64,000 bases of DNA, taken from positions 68,356,100 through 68,420,099 of the forward strand of contig NW_026262712.1 of NCBI RefSeq assembly GCF_021869535.1, in the 5' to 3' direction. Below are positions 45,871 to 57,521 of the stretch, piece after piece. The stretch's first letter is position 1. Every line of letters starts with the position of its first letter. Position numbers and translations under genes: made by a program. Source of the stretch: Mytilus californianus (lineage: Eukaryota; Mollusca; Bivalvia; Mytilida; Mytilidae). Under the pieces are notes generated by a model. The model did no database searches, had not been told where the DNA came from, and saw only the letters and a list, made by a program, of their open reading frames with translations.

Positions 45871-46590
45871 AATTTTTACAGTTATTATGTATATTATGTA
45901 TGTATATATATATATATAAATCTATGTAGCACTAAGATTACATGTTAACTCTTACACATTCTATTTTCATGAATTAGTCAGTTGTGTGTTATATCATTAA
46001 ACTATGTAAAGCTTAAATTGTGTTTAATAGAATTCCACAGTGTGTAGTTGAAGGTTTCATTCCTTAAAACCCAATTTTTCCCATTTATTACCTTGGGGGT
46101 CACTCAGCTGTTTCACACCTGACTTTTTGGACCCTTTCGAAATTGACCACTGGTCTAATTTATCATTTCCCCCAAGTCATTAAATGTAATACATCTACAT
46201 TTATTTCTCTCTCCACCGTCAATCTAACCCCCTTTTATCGTAGCCACCTGCTATGAGATGGAGCAACGCTTCATCCCCTTATAGGAACTCATCTGGTTCC
46301 GGTTGGTTGACGGAGTGTCCATGTCCATGGGGCTTGGTCCATCTATACCAAGTGTCGTCGACAGGGCCTGGAGCTAAATTTCCCTTTGCTGAGTACTTGA
46401 CTCCCAAGGGCCAAATTATTTATATATTTTATTAATAAAAAATAGAAATTAAATAATCTTGTTGTCAGCAGCAAACTCATTGATATACTATTTGGTTATA
46501 CTGGATTGTCTGTTTCAATCTTATAGGAATGTCCAAGTCTGAAGGTCACGTTTATTGTCAAGGTTGTCAACACTGCAGGAGTATGTTAAG
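45871..46590 (+). other. 3' non-coding part of the DIRS-type element and flank
   Basis: Contains a (TA)n run at 45905-45918 and a GC-richer block (46240-46410) with GTGTCCATGTCCATGGGGCT, CTATACCAAGTGTCGTCGAC and similar, ending in TTTATTAATAAA at about 46437. These sequences do not visibly recur upstream of the Gag ORF. The terminal repeats expected for this class remain unlocated. Confidence 0.4.
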
Positions 46591-46596
46591 AAATAA

Positions 46597-46772
46597 GTTA
46601 CAAATACAGGGTATAAAAGAATACCAGAGAACACCTAAACAAGAGAGCTACAAATACAGGGTATAAAAGAATACCAGAGAACACATAAACAAGAGAGCTA
46701 CAAATACAGGGTATAAAAGAATACCAGAGAACACCTAAACAAGAGAGCTACAAATACAGGGTATAAAAGAAT
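46597..46772. repeat. 50-bp tandem repeat, about 3.5 copies
   Basis: Units of 50 bp have CTACAAATACAGGGTATAAA and GAATACCAGAGAACACCTAA as landmarks, with one C/A difference among the full copies. The last copy decays at ATCACCAAGATCACC. Confidence 0.9.
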
Positions 46773-47038
46773 CACCAAGATCACCTTTTAAAAAGAGGAG
46801 TTCTAACAAAGTCACAGTTTACTTAATCATGAGGAACACCTAAACAAGAATCAACTAGCTAAACAAGGTACATGAATCATTATCAATAAACCACAGAAAA
46901 TAGAATACAGACTTAACAATGAATAAAGTCATTACTTGCTGCATCCGTTGTATCGTCAATGTCATAGTTGCTACTGTTAAGTTATGGATTTCAGCCCTTC
47001 TGTCATATACCTAAGTCCCTGGAGTCATAGAATAAATA

Positions 47039-47190
47039 TAAGAAGATGTGGTATGAGTGCCAATGAGACAACTCTCCATCCAAGTCAAAATTTATAAAAG
47101 TAAACCATTATAGGTCACAGTACGGTCTTCAACACGGAGCCTTGGCTAACACCGAACAGTAAGCTATAAAGGGCCCCCAAAAAAATATAT
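47039..47190 (-). repeat. Dispersed mussel repeat (TAGCTTGCTGTTC family), inverted copy
   Basis: Reverse complement of the repeat at 13637, 34196 and 39466: GATGTGGTATGAGTGCCAAT, then CAACACGGAGCCTTGGCTAA and AGCTATAAAGGGCCC. Confidence 0.75.
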
Positions 47191-48987
47191 ACATGTATAC
47201 TTTTAAACTAAGTCCTTTTAAGGACGTATGTTAGTTATACGTCATTGGTCCTACATGCACGTTTATATAATATATATATGTTTATTACGACTCATAACGT
47301 ATTATCGACAAATAATATTTCATTCAGTGGTTGTTGATCGCAATTGCAAGCTAATTAATTTTCAAATGTTGACAAAGTTTATCGGATCGTGACTTTAATA
47401 AACAAGAAGCAACAGTTCAACAGAGCAATTTGGGCACGTGACAAATAAGTAAATTGATACAGCCATGATACTTTTTTTATATTTTCCATGCGCTCCAATT
47501 CGGTAATGATGCTTTTCCTTAACAGTTGTTAAGTGAATTGTTGTATTTAACAACCTTCCAGTGCACGTTTGTTACATTTTTTTCTTTACGGTTTTCCTCT
47601 CGCATTTGCGCTGTGCGGTGGCCGATGTTCTAACGAGAGGTCTCGCAAATAAAGTCACTGAAAACGGGTAAATATATCGGCGAATTAGTGTACGGGAAGA
47701 CAATAAATCGATAGCAGTACATTTCTGAAGATTTTTATGATATAAAGAAATTTTTTTTACAAGAAAGTTACCGTACACATATTTTATAGTAAAACTTAGC
47801 CAATCATATAAAACATTTTTCGTTTGGAATTTGAAGTTTTATATGACTTTTAAAGTCACTTGTCCAGTTGTACTAAACCAATAACCATGCACCTTTTAAG
47901 TAATCTACGGAGCAAGAAGTTTCCTTTTAAAACGCTAAGAGGCACAAGTGGTGCCCTTGCGTAAGAAACAAATTCAGCTTTTAGCTGGCAACTATACAGC
48001 ACTGTAAACATTTTGACGGTGGTATCAAATTTTCCCAAAAGGGTCATTTATGAAAGCCTTAAGTTTTTTTGAAATCTTCAGCCATGCTCTCATTCATCTG
48101 CCTTTAGTCCATGATATGGCTGTGATCAGTACAGTGTTGCAAAAAAAAAACGTAGATAGAGGACAGGAAAAAAGCTTTAAAATATATTTGTAGCTGCTGT
48201 GTTAATGGAGTGTTCGAGTGCCTACCCCTTTGATATTTTATTATGGCTATTAAAAATGTATCATCTGTCAGAATATGCATGCCCTCAATCTTATAAATAG
48301 TTATTAATCAGATAAACCAACCATGTATAATAGTAGGTTTACAGATTTTAGTTCTTGGAAACACTTATTTTATTCATAAAGGTATCCAACAAAGATACCT
48401 CGGGGATATGTACTATTTGATATTTTTATCAAAGTATTTTAATTGTTTAAAGGAAACCGCTCACTTTAAATATGCTGTTGATAGAACACTGTCACATTCA
48501 AGACCAGACTTAGTTAAAAAAAACTGTAAAGCAGGAAAGTTCAGACCGTAAAAGATTGTTTCGGATATAACCAAACACAGAGAAATTTCAGGATATTGCA
48601 GTTGAACAAAACACATTAACCAAAACCTACAATTTGAAAATCAGTCAAAACGTCAAAAAGTCAAACTCCGTGGTGTGAAAGATGACTTACACTGACATAT
48701 GCTAGACCGCGTGTAGTGACTAAATGCATAAAAACGCACAAGGAAACTAATCACTTATGGTATGTCGTTTTATTTATTGTCTGGTAGTTTGTAAATTTTT
48801 GTGGCATTGATTTCAGAGTAAGCCGAGCAAAACGGGTCTTATCGAAATCAGAATAATATGTCCGGGTGGACTATTACCGACTTGTGAATTAGCATATTAA
48901 AATCTGACATAGGATATAGGTCTAGTACAAAGCAGGGTTAATATTCATATAGCATTAACATGTTCCCGTCCTGAATATGTGCCAAGA
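47191..48987. other. Intergenic, no recognised feature
   Basis: Nothing supported. Short minus-strand ORFs (47572-47778, 47856-48047) lack motifs. Confidence 0.45.
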
Positions 48988-49022
<35 letters not shown>

Positions 49023-49069
49023 AAATAAGTAAGAAGTAAGTAAGAAGTAAGTAAGTAAGTAAGTTAGTA
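48988..49069. repeat. TAAG microsatellite
   Basis: Perfect and near-perfect TAAG repeats with a few GAAGTAAG interruptions. Confidence 0.95.
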
Positions 49070-49375
49070 ATCTTTATTTAAAGTCGGGTTTTCATATATC
49101 TTCAAACACAACATAGAACAGCTCTTTAACCGACTGATATATATAATTGCATAACAGGATCAAATATTTAAATATCAATATATGCATTGACAGCACATAC
49201 AAACAATTCAAGCTGCTCATATAAATAAATACAGAGCACATGCAACATAAAAAGTAAAGCAACATATATATATATATATATATATATTAAATGACCTGAA
49301 TAATAGCCAACGATAAATCTTACGGGGCGATGGATCATATAATTATGATACAGTACACTACAAAATATAATATAT

Positions 49376-49497
49376 AACCAGTCTAAAAGGGTACAACATC
49401 ACCAAAAAATAGATATCTGATTATCCGAAATATTTATAGTTACATTTGTTCATTTTATTGTTATTTTTTGGTGATGTTGTACCCTTTTAGACTGGTT
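49376..49497. repeat. Foldback with perfect 36-bp arms around a degraded ribozyme-like core
   Basis: Arms 49376-49411 and 49462-49497 are perfect complements (CTAAAAGGGTACAACATCAC inside). The 50-bp loop contains GATATCTGATTATCCGAAAT, which matches stem II and GAAA of the hammerhead-like core at 36.25 kb; the CTGATGA part is lost. Left flanking sequence (CTGAATAATAG) and right flank also match the 36.1-36.3 kb region. Confidence 0.75.
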
Positions 49498-49510
49498 TAT
49501 ATATATATAG

Positions 49511-49645
49511 TCAATGGCAGTCAGCAGGGTTTAAGAACATCAGTTGTTCGACCTCACGTTTAGTCAAATGCGTTTTGTTAAAATATATTTTTTCACTCTT
49601 TTGGTCTTTTGGAAAATGTTGTTTGTGCTGTATTTAGACCCCTCT
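49511..49645 (+). repeat. Second copy of the GTCAATGGCAGTCAGCAG repeat
   Basis: Matches 35860-35990 from GTCAATGGCAGTCAGCAGGG to TGTATTTAGACCCCTC, then is cut off by the LINE fragment. Confidence 0.8.
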
Positions 49646-50200
49646 TTTTGTCTTCGGTAGTGGCATATCAGCTATGCTTTTGTTCCTAAAATTGTATGCC
49701 TTTTCTTTAATGGTTATCAAATTATGTAAAATCCGGGCTAGATTTATTTACTATTCTATATGTCCGAAATGCCGGCCATGATTATCATCCTATGATTTTT
49801 TAGTGGTGCTGGTAATTTAGACTGTTTCAGTAGAGTGTTATAACAGTAGTCGTCGTAAATAAATCTGAGTGCTCGTTCTTGTATTTTTTAAATTATTTTG
49901 GTGTTTTGTTCACTGCAAAAGTGCCATGTAAGTGGACAATAGCTGAGGTTTAAAGGACGAAGGGGTGATAAATGGTAAGTTTAGATAATCTGGTTAGATG
50001 AGTTCCAAATTATCTTAATACGTTTAGTCTTGGACTATTTGTCCCAGGTTGAGTTGTCGTGCTGTTTTTTTTTACAAATGTTTGAGATGTGTGTGCTGAA
50101 ATCAGTTTAAAGTCTATGGTTACACCTAGAAGTTTCAGCTCATCATCACACTGAATACTGATGCCGTTTAGGTTGAAGACTGTATTTTGAGAATGTGTTT
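49640..50200 (-). pseudogene. LINE ORF2 thumb fragment, copy 2
   Basis: Minus-strand readings give DELKLLGVTIDFKLISAHTS, then after frame changes GTHLTRLSKLTIYH and LSYCPLTWHFCSEQN. The order (LGVxID then LTIYHSFILSN) is the RT thumb of a jockey/CR1-like LINE. The same family and orientation as 38200-38758. Inactive. Confidence 0.72.
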
Positions 50201-50627
50201 TTTTTTTGCCTATTACGATTCACGGCTTGAATTTTCTGGGTTTGCCTGCATTTTGTTGGGAATGCCAGATTTAGAAAGAGTGCAAAAGGATCATAGCTGA
50301 AATACATATAAACATAGAAACAAACAAACAAAACAACAATTTTGGCACGTTTAACAAACAAAACTGACAAAACACGTACGCGCATCAATTATCAGTGCAA
50401 TAATTCCAACTAAAAAATTTCTGATTATTGTACATTTATCTATATATATATAAAATTTGCCGAGAACATCAGTCTCAGTACAGTTCATTAATAAATCCAA
50501 ACAAAGAAAATTACAAAAACATGGTATAATGTTAACAATGTCATCATAAAAATTTGTACCATCGTCTTGACCCAAAGGTTTATTAATATATCTGCCTTTT
50601 TCGATGTGTAAATTATGGTTAAGACTA

Positions 50628-50680
50628 CAACAGATCTGGGACTATTATTAAATACTTAGTATAATAGTCCCAGAACAGAT
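50628..50680. repeat. Small foldback
   Basis: GATCTGGGACTATTAT and ATAATAGTCCCAGA...GATC face each other around a TAAATACTTAGT loop. Confidence 0.75.
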
Positions 50681-50751
50681 CGAGACATATATAATTATGT
50701 CTCTGACTACAATAATCAGAAATTCACCACTGTCTAATATATTGTTTCGAG

Positions 50752-50782
50752 CAGAGACATATATACACAGAGATTGGCAACT
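50752..50782. repeat. 31-bp inverted repeat, left partner
   Basis: Matches the reverse complement of 55122-55152 at 30 of 31 bases (core ACATATATACACAGA). Weaker similarity extends further (GAAATCCCGTTAAAAAACGC against GAAATCCAATTAAAAACACG). It could mark one end of a 4.4 kb element. Confidence 0.75.
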
Positions 50783-50799
50783 CCGTGAAATCCCGTTAA

Positions 50800-51330
50800 A
50801 AAACGCGGCCCGGAATGAGATTCTCGTCGATAATTATTCTACAACATGTAGACAAGTCAGGGATGAATAACCTCGATAGCTAATCAAGTGATAGGAAAAC
50901 TTATTTCAGATCAAATAAATTCTTTTTCTAAAAAACTACTTGAAATAGTTGTATTTTTTTTAATGTATTTGATTGAGAAAATATTTTTTTCTTTTTTTCG
51001 GCATTTCTTTTAATTTAAAAAGTAAAATCTGGTAATGATCATGATATTACAAGAAACATTTCTTTGCTAAAGTTTGCTTCTAAATTACACAGTGAAATTA
51101 TGTGTGTCCGATTTTCCGGTAATTATTTCCTTAGAGTTGTGACTGTGGATTCACAGGTGTGCGATTACGCAATTTATTGCCCTCCGATCACCTGAATTTT
51201 GCCGGAGGTGAAGTTCTAAGTGGATTATTACTTGGTAACTGTTTTTACAACTAATCAAATTCTGACATTATTTTAACCATGACCAGAACTTTATTTTAAC
51301 AGAAACACTGGGCTATACTATGAATAGGGT
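50800..51330. other. Intergenic, no recognised feature
   Basis: AT-rich; nothing supported. Confidence 0.45.
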
Positions 51331-51332
51331 AA

Positions 51333-51812
51333 ACGGATAGAAAGTCACAGTACAAAAAGTCACAGGACATAAAGTCACAAATTGGATAGGACAAATCACA
51401 AATAATTTACTGACAATTGTTTGAATATAAAAGAGAAAGATCTTCAAATAATATCTTTTTTTACATTTATTCATTTTTAAGTTCAGGAAATTGTTCATAG
51501 GCCTTGATAAATGAAAAATTATTAAATTTTAATCATGCAAATAATATATTTCTTGGCACCATGAAGCCATTTAAGTGCCAAACCACTTTGACATTTTGTT
51601 ATCATAACAATTATTTGATCATCATTGATATTTATTGTATAAATTTTAATTACAAAGTTGCTTCATATATTATAGTTCAATGAAAAATCAAAAAATTATT
51701 TTTAAAATTAGTGTTTTCTTGTTCAGAGAAAAATAATCTCAAAACTGAATTGTGACTTTTCGTCTGTGACTTTTTGTCCGTGACTTTTTGTCCTGTGACT
51801 TACTGTCCTACA
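51333..51812. mobile_element. Phrase-array element C (phrase AAAGTCACAGGACA)
   Basis: The left end (51333-51400) has three copies of a phrase close to AAAGTCACAGGACA, plus GGACAAATCACA. The right end (51750-51812) has four inverted copies (TGTGACTTTTCGTC, TGTGACTTTTTGTCC, GTGACTTTTTGTCC, TGTGACTTACTGTCC). The AT-rich interior of about 350 bp has no ORF. Flanking TACTAT occurs on both sides and may be a target duplication. Confidence 0.72.
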
Positions 51813-53860
51813 TTCTACTATAGTATTCAATCAGGAACAAAAATAGTCATTTAACATGTCAAAAAAAGAAATCAGAAAGCAACTTTTGTATATAAAAAAA
51901 ATATGTAGCCAGTAGAATTTTGTCTCCTGGAAAACGGATTTAAATGATTAATTTTTGATTGACCTACAATAACATTATTTGTGGAACCTTTGCATGAATT
52001 TCCTAAATGAACGTACATTATGTACAGTGTTGTCGAAATCACTATTTTTGCTGTCATGAAATATTGAATATGAATCTGTCATTATTTGTAGTTTTTTAGA
52101 GACTTAATATCACAGACCCTGATTAAAAACAACGTGTATCATAAGTACAGTAAAATGCTCTGCTGAACTGTAGAATTTTAATGTTCTGTTTCATAGACCA
52201 CAGAAGTACTGCAACATCCTTATCTTAACTCTTTCCTACCGGGTAGTGAAACTCGAGTTTGAAATTAGAAATATTTAAAATTGAAGACAAGTTTTATCTG
52301 ATCTTTTGTGGGTTTATGTTTCGGTGCAGTGCTATGTGGGCTGTTATTTTCTTTTCATTTGTCATTTTTTTTATCTGTGTTACATGACCTTGTACTTTTT
52401 GTATTGCCCCTTGACATCTCCTGCTTCTGTTTAAACCTTTACCACTAATATCTCATCTGGTTTAAATAAAATAGTGTCTCATTCCCGGAATTTGTTATAC
52501 AGGAATTCATTTTAATATCAGTTTTTTTTAAGCATATAAACTGCTTGGTCTCTTCACACAATTTATGTTTAGGACGAAAGCATCAATAGGTACATACATG
52601 TACCAGGTCACCAATATATAAGTACACGTTATGTGCTTTTGACCTCCACAAGAATTCTTAAACATTCATAGATGTGCAAAGAATATTTTTGTCGTTGGGT
52701 TGTTGTCTCATTGACATATACCTCACATTTCTGAATAGTCATAGCAGCTGTGCCTTTTCAATTTATTGCAGAAAATATTTGCATTAACATTTTTCAAAAT
52801 AGGCAAACAGTGATCACAGAATGAGGACATGTAAAACTGAAACAACACAACACATTGAACAGATAAATATAAACAAGCACCATTGCTAAAGGACTGAAAC
52901 AAACATAGATGATGACAAATATGAGCGACTAGTAGTGTACAAGTAGAGTGAACATTTCTTGCTTCTTATTCTAAACATTTTGTCATTTCATGTAAACAAT
53001 TAAATATGTTATTTTCCGAGGAGAGGAAGGAATTTGTGAAACGAAATATTTTGCCTTTAGTTCTGTCAAGTTATATATTCACAGGAGTGTTGTTAAATAA
53101 ATGAACATTTTCCCTTTTTTTACATTATGCTACCTTTATGCTACAAAGGTAGCATTTCCATTCTCATGATATACAAAGATATTATAGAGTGGCCTTCCAA
53201 TGATAGTCATACATGTAAATCATTGTCTCATTGGCAATCATACTACATCATCATATTGTTATACATGTATGTAAAAATTATGTACATGTATACTTTGTAA
53301 ACGTAAAGAAGACAAACGAAGTTGAACACAAGATATTTATTTGCATTTTTATCCGTATACATGTAGTCTCTGCACAACTGCCACTTCTGTTTCAAATTCA
53401 ATAGATTGAATGCGGAGTCTTGTATTTATTCTAAGTTCAATGATGTCACCATCACTTGCACTAAAATCGCATACACATGTACATCAAGTTTGGCATATGA
53501 ACTATGATATTTGAACTACAATAATGTGGTGTTTTCACAGTCAGGATAAGCACATGTCATTTTCTCTCTTACAAAACCATTTTTTAGTATCACATCGATA
53601 GTAGTACATGTAATCGATCCACTACATGACTGTGCAGTAACATTTGAAAAAAGTCATCACTAATAGTTGTTCCTGTCTGCCAGGGAATCTTTTTTTCAAT
53701 CAGAAAGGCTAGGGAGTCCTACATTCAGCACATGTATGATATTACATCTCTTGTATGCTGCACTGTTAGGTAAATTTGATCAACATCTTTGTTCTTTTAT
53801 AACATGCAGGATCCTGTTAAAAAAAATGCTGTCAGATACTGAATGTAAATATACATGTAT
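51813..53860. other. Intergenic, fragments of dispersed repeats
   Basis: Fragments of the GTTGTCTCATTGACATATAC and ATTGTCTCATTGGCAATCAT repeats occur at 52695-52735 and 53218-53262. A perfect 11-bp hairpin (ATGCTACCTTT / AAAGGTAGCAT) is at 53127-53155. No exon is supported. Confidence 0.45.
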
Positions 53861-53869
53861 ATAAACTTG

Positions 53870-54790
53870 TAAATGTCATCAAAGTGGTGGAAATAATGAA
53901 AAAAAACAATTTATATACACAAAACCGGTATGTCTTGGGAAAGTAATTCCTGTGATCAATGGTGATGGGTACATTTGTTCGTTAAAGATTGACAATTTTA
54001 TAAACTGTAGCCATGGACAGGTGCCTGTCTTTATATTGAAGAGAATGAAAATGGCTGACAGCTTGAATGGTCATTTTTAATTATAAATTGCATCAAAGCT
54101 GGTGAAAATATGGAAAAAACAACTGTTATACACAAATCCAGTATGTCATAAGAAAGTAATTCATGTGCTGGGAATAATTATTCTCTAAAGATGGAAAAGT
54201 TTATTGACTGTAGACATGGACAGGGGCCTGTCTTTATATTGAAGAGAATGAAAATGGCCGACAGCTTGAATGGTCATTTTTAATTGTAAATTGCATCAAA
54301 GCTGGTGAAAATATGGAAAAAACAACTGTTATACACAAATCCAGTATGTCATAAGAAAGTAATTCATGTGCTGGGAATAATTATTCTCTAAAGATGGAAA
54401 AGTTTATTGACTGTAGACATGGACAGGGGCCTGTCTTTATATTGAAGAGAATGAAAATGGCCGACAGCTTGAATGGTCATTTTTAATTGTAAATTGCATC
54501 AAAGTGGGTGAAAATATGTAAAAAACAACTGTTATACACAAATCCAGTATGTCATAAGAAAGTAATTCATGTGCTGGGAATAATTATTCTCTAAAGATGG
54601 AAAAGTTTATTGACTGTAGACATGGACAGGGGCCTGTCTTTATATTGAAGAGAATGAAAATGGCCGACAGCTTGAATGGTCATTTTTAATTGTAAATTGC
54701 ATCAAAGTGGGTGATTTAATGAAAATTCAACATATTTACACAAAACCAGTATGTCTTGGGAAAAGTGATTCATCTCATAAATGGTTTTAT
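53870..54790. repeat. 203-bp satellite, about four and a half copies
   Basis: The landmark AAATTGCATCAAAG begins at 54085, 54288, 54491 and 54694, an exact 203-bp period. The three inner copies are almost identical; a diverged copy starts near 53871 and the last decays after 54730. Each unit contains GACAGGGGCCTGTC, a near-perfect small palindrome, and GAAAATGGCCGACAGCTTGA. Confidence 0.93.
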
Positions 54791-55121
54791 TCCTTTTCGA
54801 ATGAAAAGGTTTTAATAAAAAATACGTCCGTGTAAAAAATTTTCATAACGTCCATGTCGGCCAAGCTTTCCCCTTATTATTGACCACAATAAAACGTTAA
54901 TCGTCACAATATTTTAACTAACAATTACTACAAACTGAATAAAACAAGGTAAATAATTTACGAAATTGAAATATATACTTACATTATGCTGTTTTGAAAA
55001 GCTTGATGTAAAATAAAAATCGAAGCGGTGGTGAACTTGTCATGATCAGATGCAAAATGGCGTTCTCGTTAAAGTCTCGTGTGATGCGTGTTTTTAATTG
55101 GATTTCGCTGACCACTGTTAC

Positions 55122-55152
55122 AGTTGCCAATATCTGTGTATATATGTCTCTG
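55122..55152. repeat. 31-bp inverted repeat, right partner
   Basis: Pairs with 50752-50782 at 30 of 31 positions. The 4.37 kb enclosed includes phrase element C and the 203-bp satellite. No recognisable transposase lies between. Confidence 0.75.
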
Positions 55153-55761
55153 TTTCGAGACATTCAACTCTGTATAAGTCTCAGGTTTATGTTCATTTTT
55201 AGCTTGTATTAATTATGTAACTACATAATTTGTTTTGGTCTTCACCTGATAAACGTGTCAGAAAAGATATATTTTTCATATTTCATCTTTCTTGTAATCT
55301 ATTTTTCACTGCAGATATGAGTTTTCACTCTGACAGCGTTTCTTTATTATTCCAGACAAAGTCAAAACCAAAGTATTTTTGAAACTGAAAAATGTGTTTG
55401 TTAAAGGTACAATCAATTAACTTCGGTTGACATGGTTGACTTATATACTAATTTAGAAAAGAAAAGGAAAGCAACTGCATATTTTACAGCGCGCCAATCT
55501 CACCGAATACTGGTTCTAATTTTCCACTAGGTGTCGTCATCGATTTCCTGTTTACAAGCTGTCAAAATCAGAAAAATCACTTACAACTTATTTCACTTGG
55601 TATGCTGGTTTGGGTTACTTCTTATTATAACGCACAACTCCTAATCCTTCAAATGATCATACATATTCTAATTTTTACAGAAACTGTAATCTGTCATTGT
55701 AGGAAATAACTGTGTAGACATCCATGAGCTGATGAAGCTAATGAGTGTTGGCACGGTTTCA
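55153..55761. other. Intergenic, no recognised feature
   Basis: No exon or repeat structure is supported. Confidence 0.4.
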
Positions 55762-56850
55762 TGTCGATCCGGCCCCACGTCGATCCGGCCCAAGTCGATC
55801 CGTCCCACGTCGATCCGGCCCAACGTCGATCCGGCCCATATTTAAAGTCGATCCGGCCCCAATAAAAAAATATATTTATAACGAATAAAAATAAAGATAT
55901 ATATTAATTGTAATTCATAAACATGATAAATGTTTATGAATTTTATTATAATGTAAAAGGTGTACGGTAAAAAAATGGCCTTTAACAAATATTTTCTTTA
56001 GATCTATGAGTATAAAACAAGTAGGTTGATAATGTTTTCATTACAAGTTTTCAAGATTATTGGGTATAATTATAATAAAAACGTATATAACAGAATTTAG
56101 TACAATCAACTGACATCAACATTAATCAGCAGTAATTAGCATTTTCTTTCAATTGACTGTGATCTTAACAAGTCTTTCATCCTGTGTAATAACAAATAGT
56201 TACATACACAACGGTACAAGCCGATTCCCAAGCTGATACATACAAACTTTGTTTTTGTTTTAAGTTCTTTAAACTTCTCAAATTGAGAAATGTTGTTTGA
56301 TTTGCCGAATCCTTTCTATAAAAGAGGAGACAGAATGCGTTTGCTTTAAATATCACAATGGCTTTTCCTTGTGTGGTATGCGACATTTCGAACTTCACAA
56401 AGCAATCAACATGTAATGAGTGAGTAGATTTTCACCTGGACGGACGTGTTTACTATATGTCCTGTAGACCAAGGTGAATAAAATGTCGAATACTTAAATC
56501 ATAATCTGATGAGTTGAGAATGGAAACTTCCGACCAACTACAAGAGGAGATTACAGCAGTTCTATCACTCGTAGAGAATCAACCCGCCGATTGGACTTTA
56601 ACTAAACGGAATGGAAGATACTCCATGCAGATAAAATGGCGACAAACATCACAAAAGCCTACAACCTGCTATACAAACAGACACAATCACACTCAGTTTC
56701 GTATCGATTTAAAATAATTCTTTGACTGGTACACCAATACTTCACTTACCTGTTGTCATCCATCATCGATACTTTTTGCAAAATCAATTTATACTGTTAA
56801 AAATTCTCCAAAGTCAATATAGTTTATTCATATTTTATTATGGGGCCGGA
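55762..56850. mobile_element. Phrase-array element D (phrase GTCGATCCGGCCC)
   Basis: Six phrases of GTCGATCCGGCCC type sit at 55762-55860, separated by CA, AA or CCA. At 56842-56850 one inverted remnant, GGGGCCGGA, is preceded by TTTTATTA, matching CCGGCCCCAATAAAAAAA next to the left array when inverted. The right array would thus be reduced to a single phrase. A 67-codon ORF (56517) lies inside. GC-rich phrases contrast strongly with the AT-rich interior. Confidence 0.6.
56517..56717 (+). CDS. Unidentified small ORF inside phrase element D
   Basis: I do not recognise this protein with confidence. It starts near ETSDQLQEEITAVLSLVENQ (methionine just before), continues PADWTLTKRNGRYSMQIKWR and ends in a Thr/His/Asn-rich tail. 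The first half looks amphipathic; the NGRYSMQIKW stretch looks like a short beta-hairpin. It could be an element-borne ORF or a chance reading; it is not joined to the CARF-like exons by visible splice sites. Confidence 0.3.
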   Translation, partial: RMETSDQLQEEITAVLSLVENQPADWTLTKRNGRYSMQIKWRQTSQKPTTCYTNRHNHTQFRIDLK

Positions 56851-57002
56851 CCTTATATCCTATGGAGGCTTCTCAGATTCCGGAAATGATACCGAATTTT
56901 ATTTTCGTATTAGAATTAATGTTATTCAAAGCGGGAAATAAAGAAGCAATTATGAATACCAGCGAACATAATACACAAGTTAACTAATTTATACGTAAAA
57001 AG

Positions 57003-57126
57003 ATGACAGAAATTTCATTGAAATCGTTCTCTGAAATACAACTGGCCATAAGAGAATATGAAATTGATACAAGCTCAAAGTTTAGAGTAGTGAAAAAAGA
57101 CAAATATTTTGGATTAGAGGGAACAG
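57003..57126 (+). CDS. CARF/ALS2CR8-like protein, exon 1
   Basis: First coding exon, 41 codons plus one base. It reads MTEISLKSFSEIQLAIREYE then IDTSSKFRVVKKDKYFGLEG. The start is supported by an in-frame TAA five codons upstream. The E..I.EYE...SKF.V.KKDK.FG pattern matches how N-termini of CARF-type and related DNA-binding domains begin, to my recollection. The donor is ACAG|GTAATG; the left-over G joins AT of exon 2 to make GAT (Asp), in frame. Confidence 0.7.
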
Positions 57127-57521
57127 GTAATGATACGGGTCATAAGACATAACTTGTATGGCTCATAAGTTTCAGGAATCAAATTAATCAAACATATGAA
57201 AAGATTTATAAGACATAAATACATAATAAAAGTACATACTGAAATGTTGGACAGACAGTGCTTTCCTATATATGAAGGATTTGTATATTATATACACGTA
57301 CGTTTTTATAAAATTATACAACTTGTCAACAAAAATTCATGTCGGAGCTGAAATTACATCAGTCAGAATCTATTATCTTTATTAATATATTGTAAAAGCT
57401 GCTCAATGGCAGATCCAGAAGGTGTGCAGAGCATTGACTGAATAGCCATAAAAACCTAAAGAGGGGGCCCTTCAATCTTCAGTCATGCTTCAGTGATTCC
57501 ATATATATTACATGTATAATA

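Larger units (their letters stand above)
41560..46440 (+). mobile_element. Tyrosine-recombinase (DIRS/Ngaro-type) retrotransposon, coding-intact
   Basis: Three long uninterrupted ORFs (41817-45870) give Gag-like protein, RT-RNase H and tyrosine recombinase in the order of DIRS-group elements, which integrate via a recombinase instead of a DDE integrase. No methyltransferase domain is seen between RNase H and recombinase, which fits Ngaro-like rather than DIRS1-like elements. Outer limits are guesses: upstream there is a run of about 27 T (41594-41620), downstream about 570 non-coding bases to 46440. Neither inverted nor split direct repeats were found by eye. Confidence 0.82.

Noticed and set aside
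54815..54880. A fifth phrase-array element (ACGTCCGTG and ACGTCCATG)
   Set aside because: Only two phrases are seen and there is no inverted partner in range.
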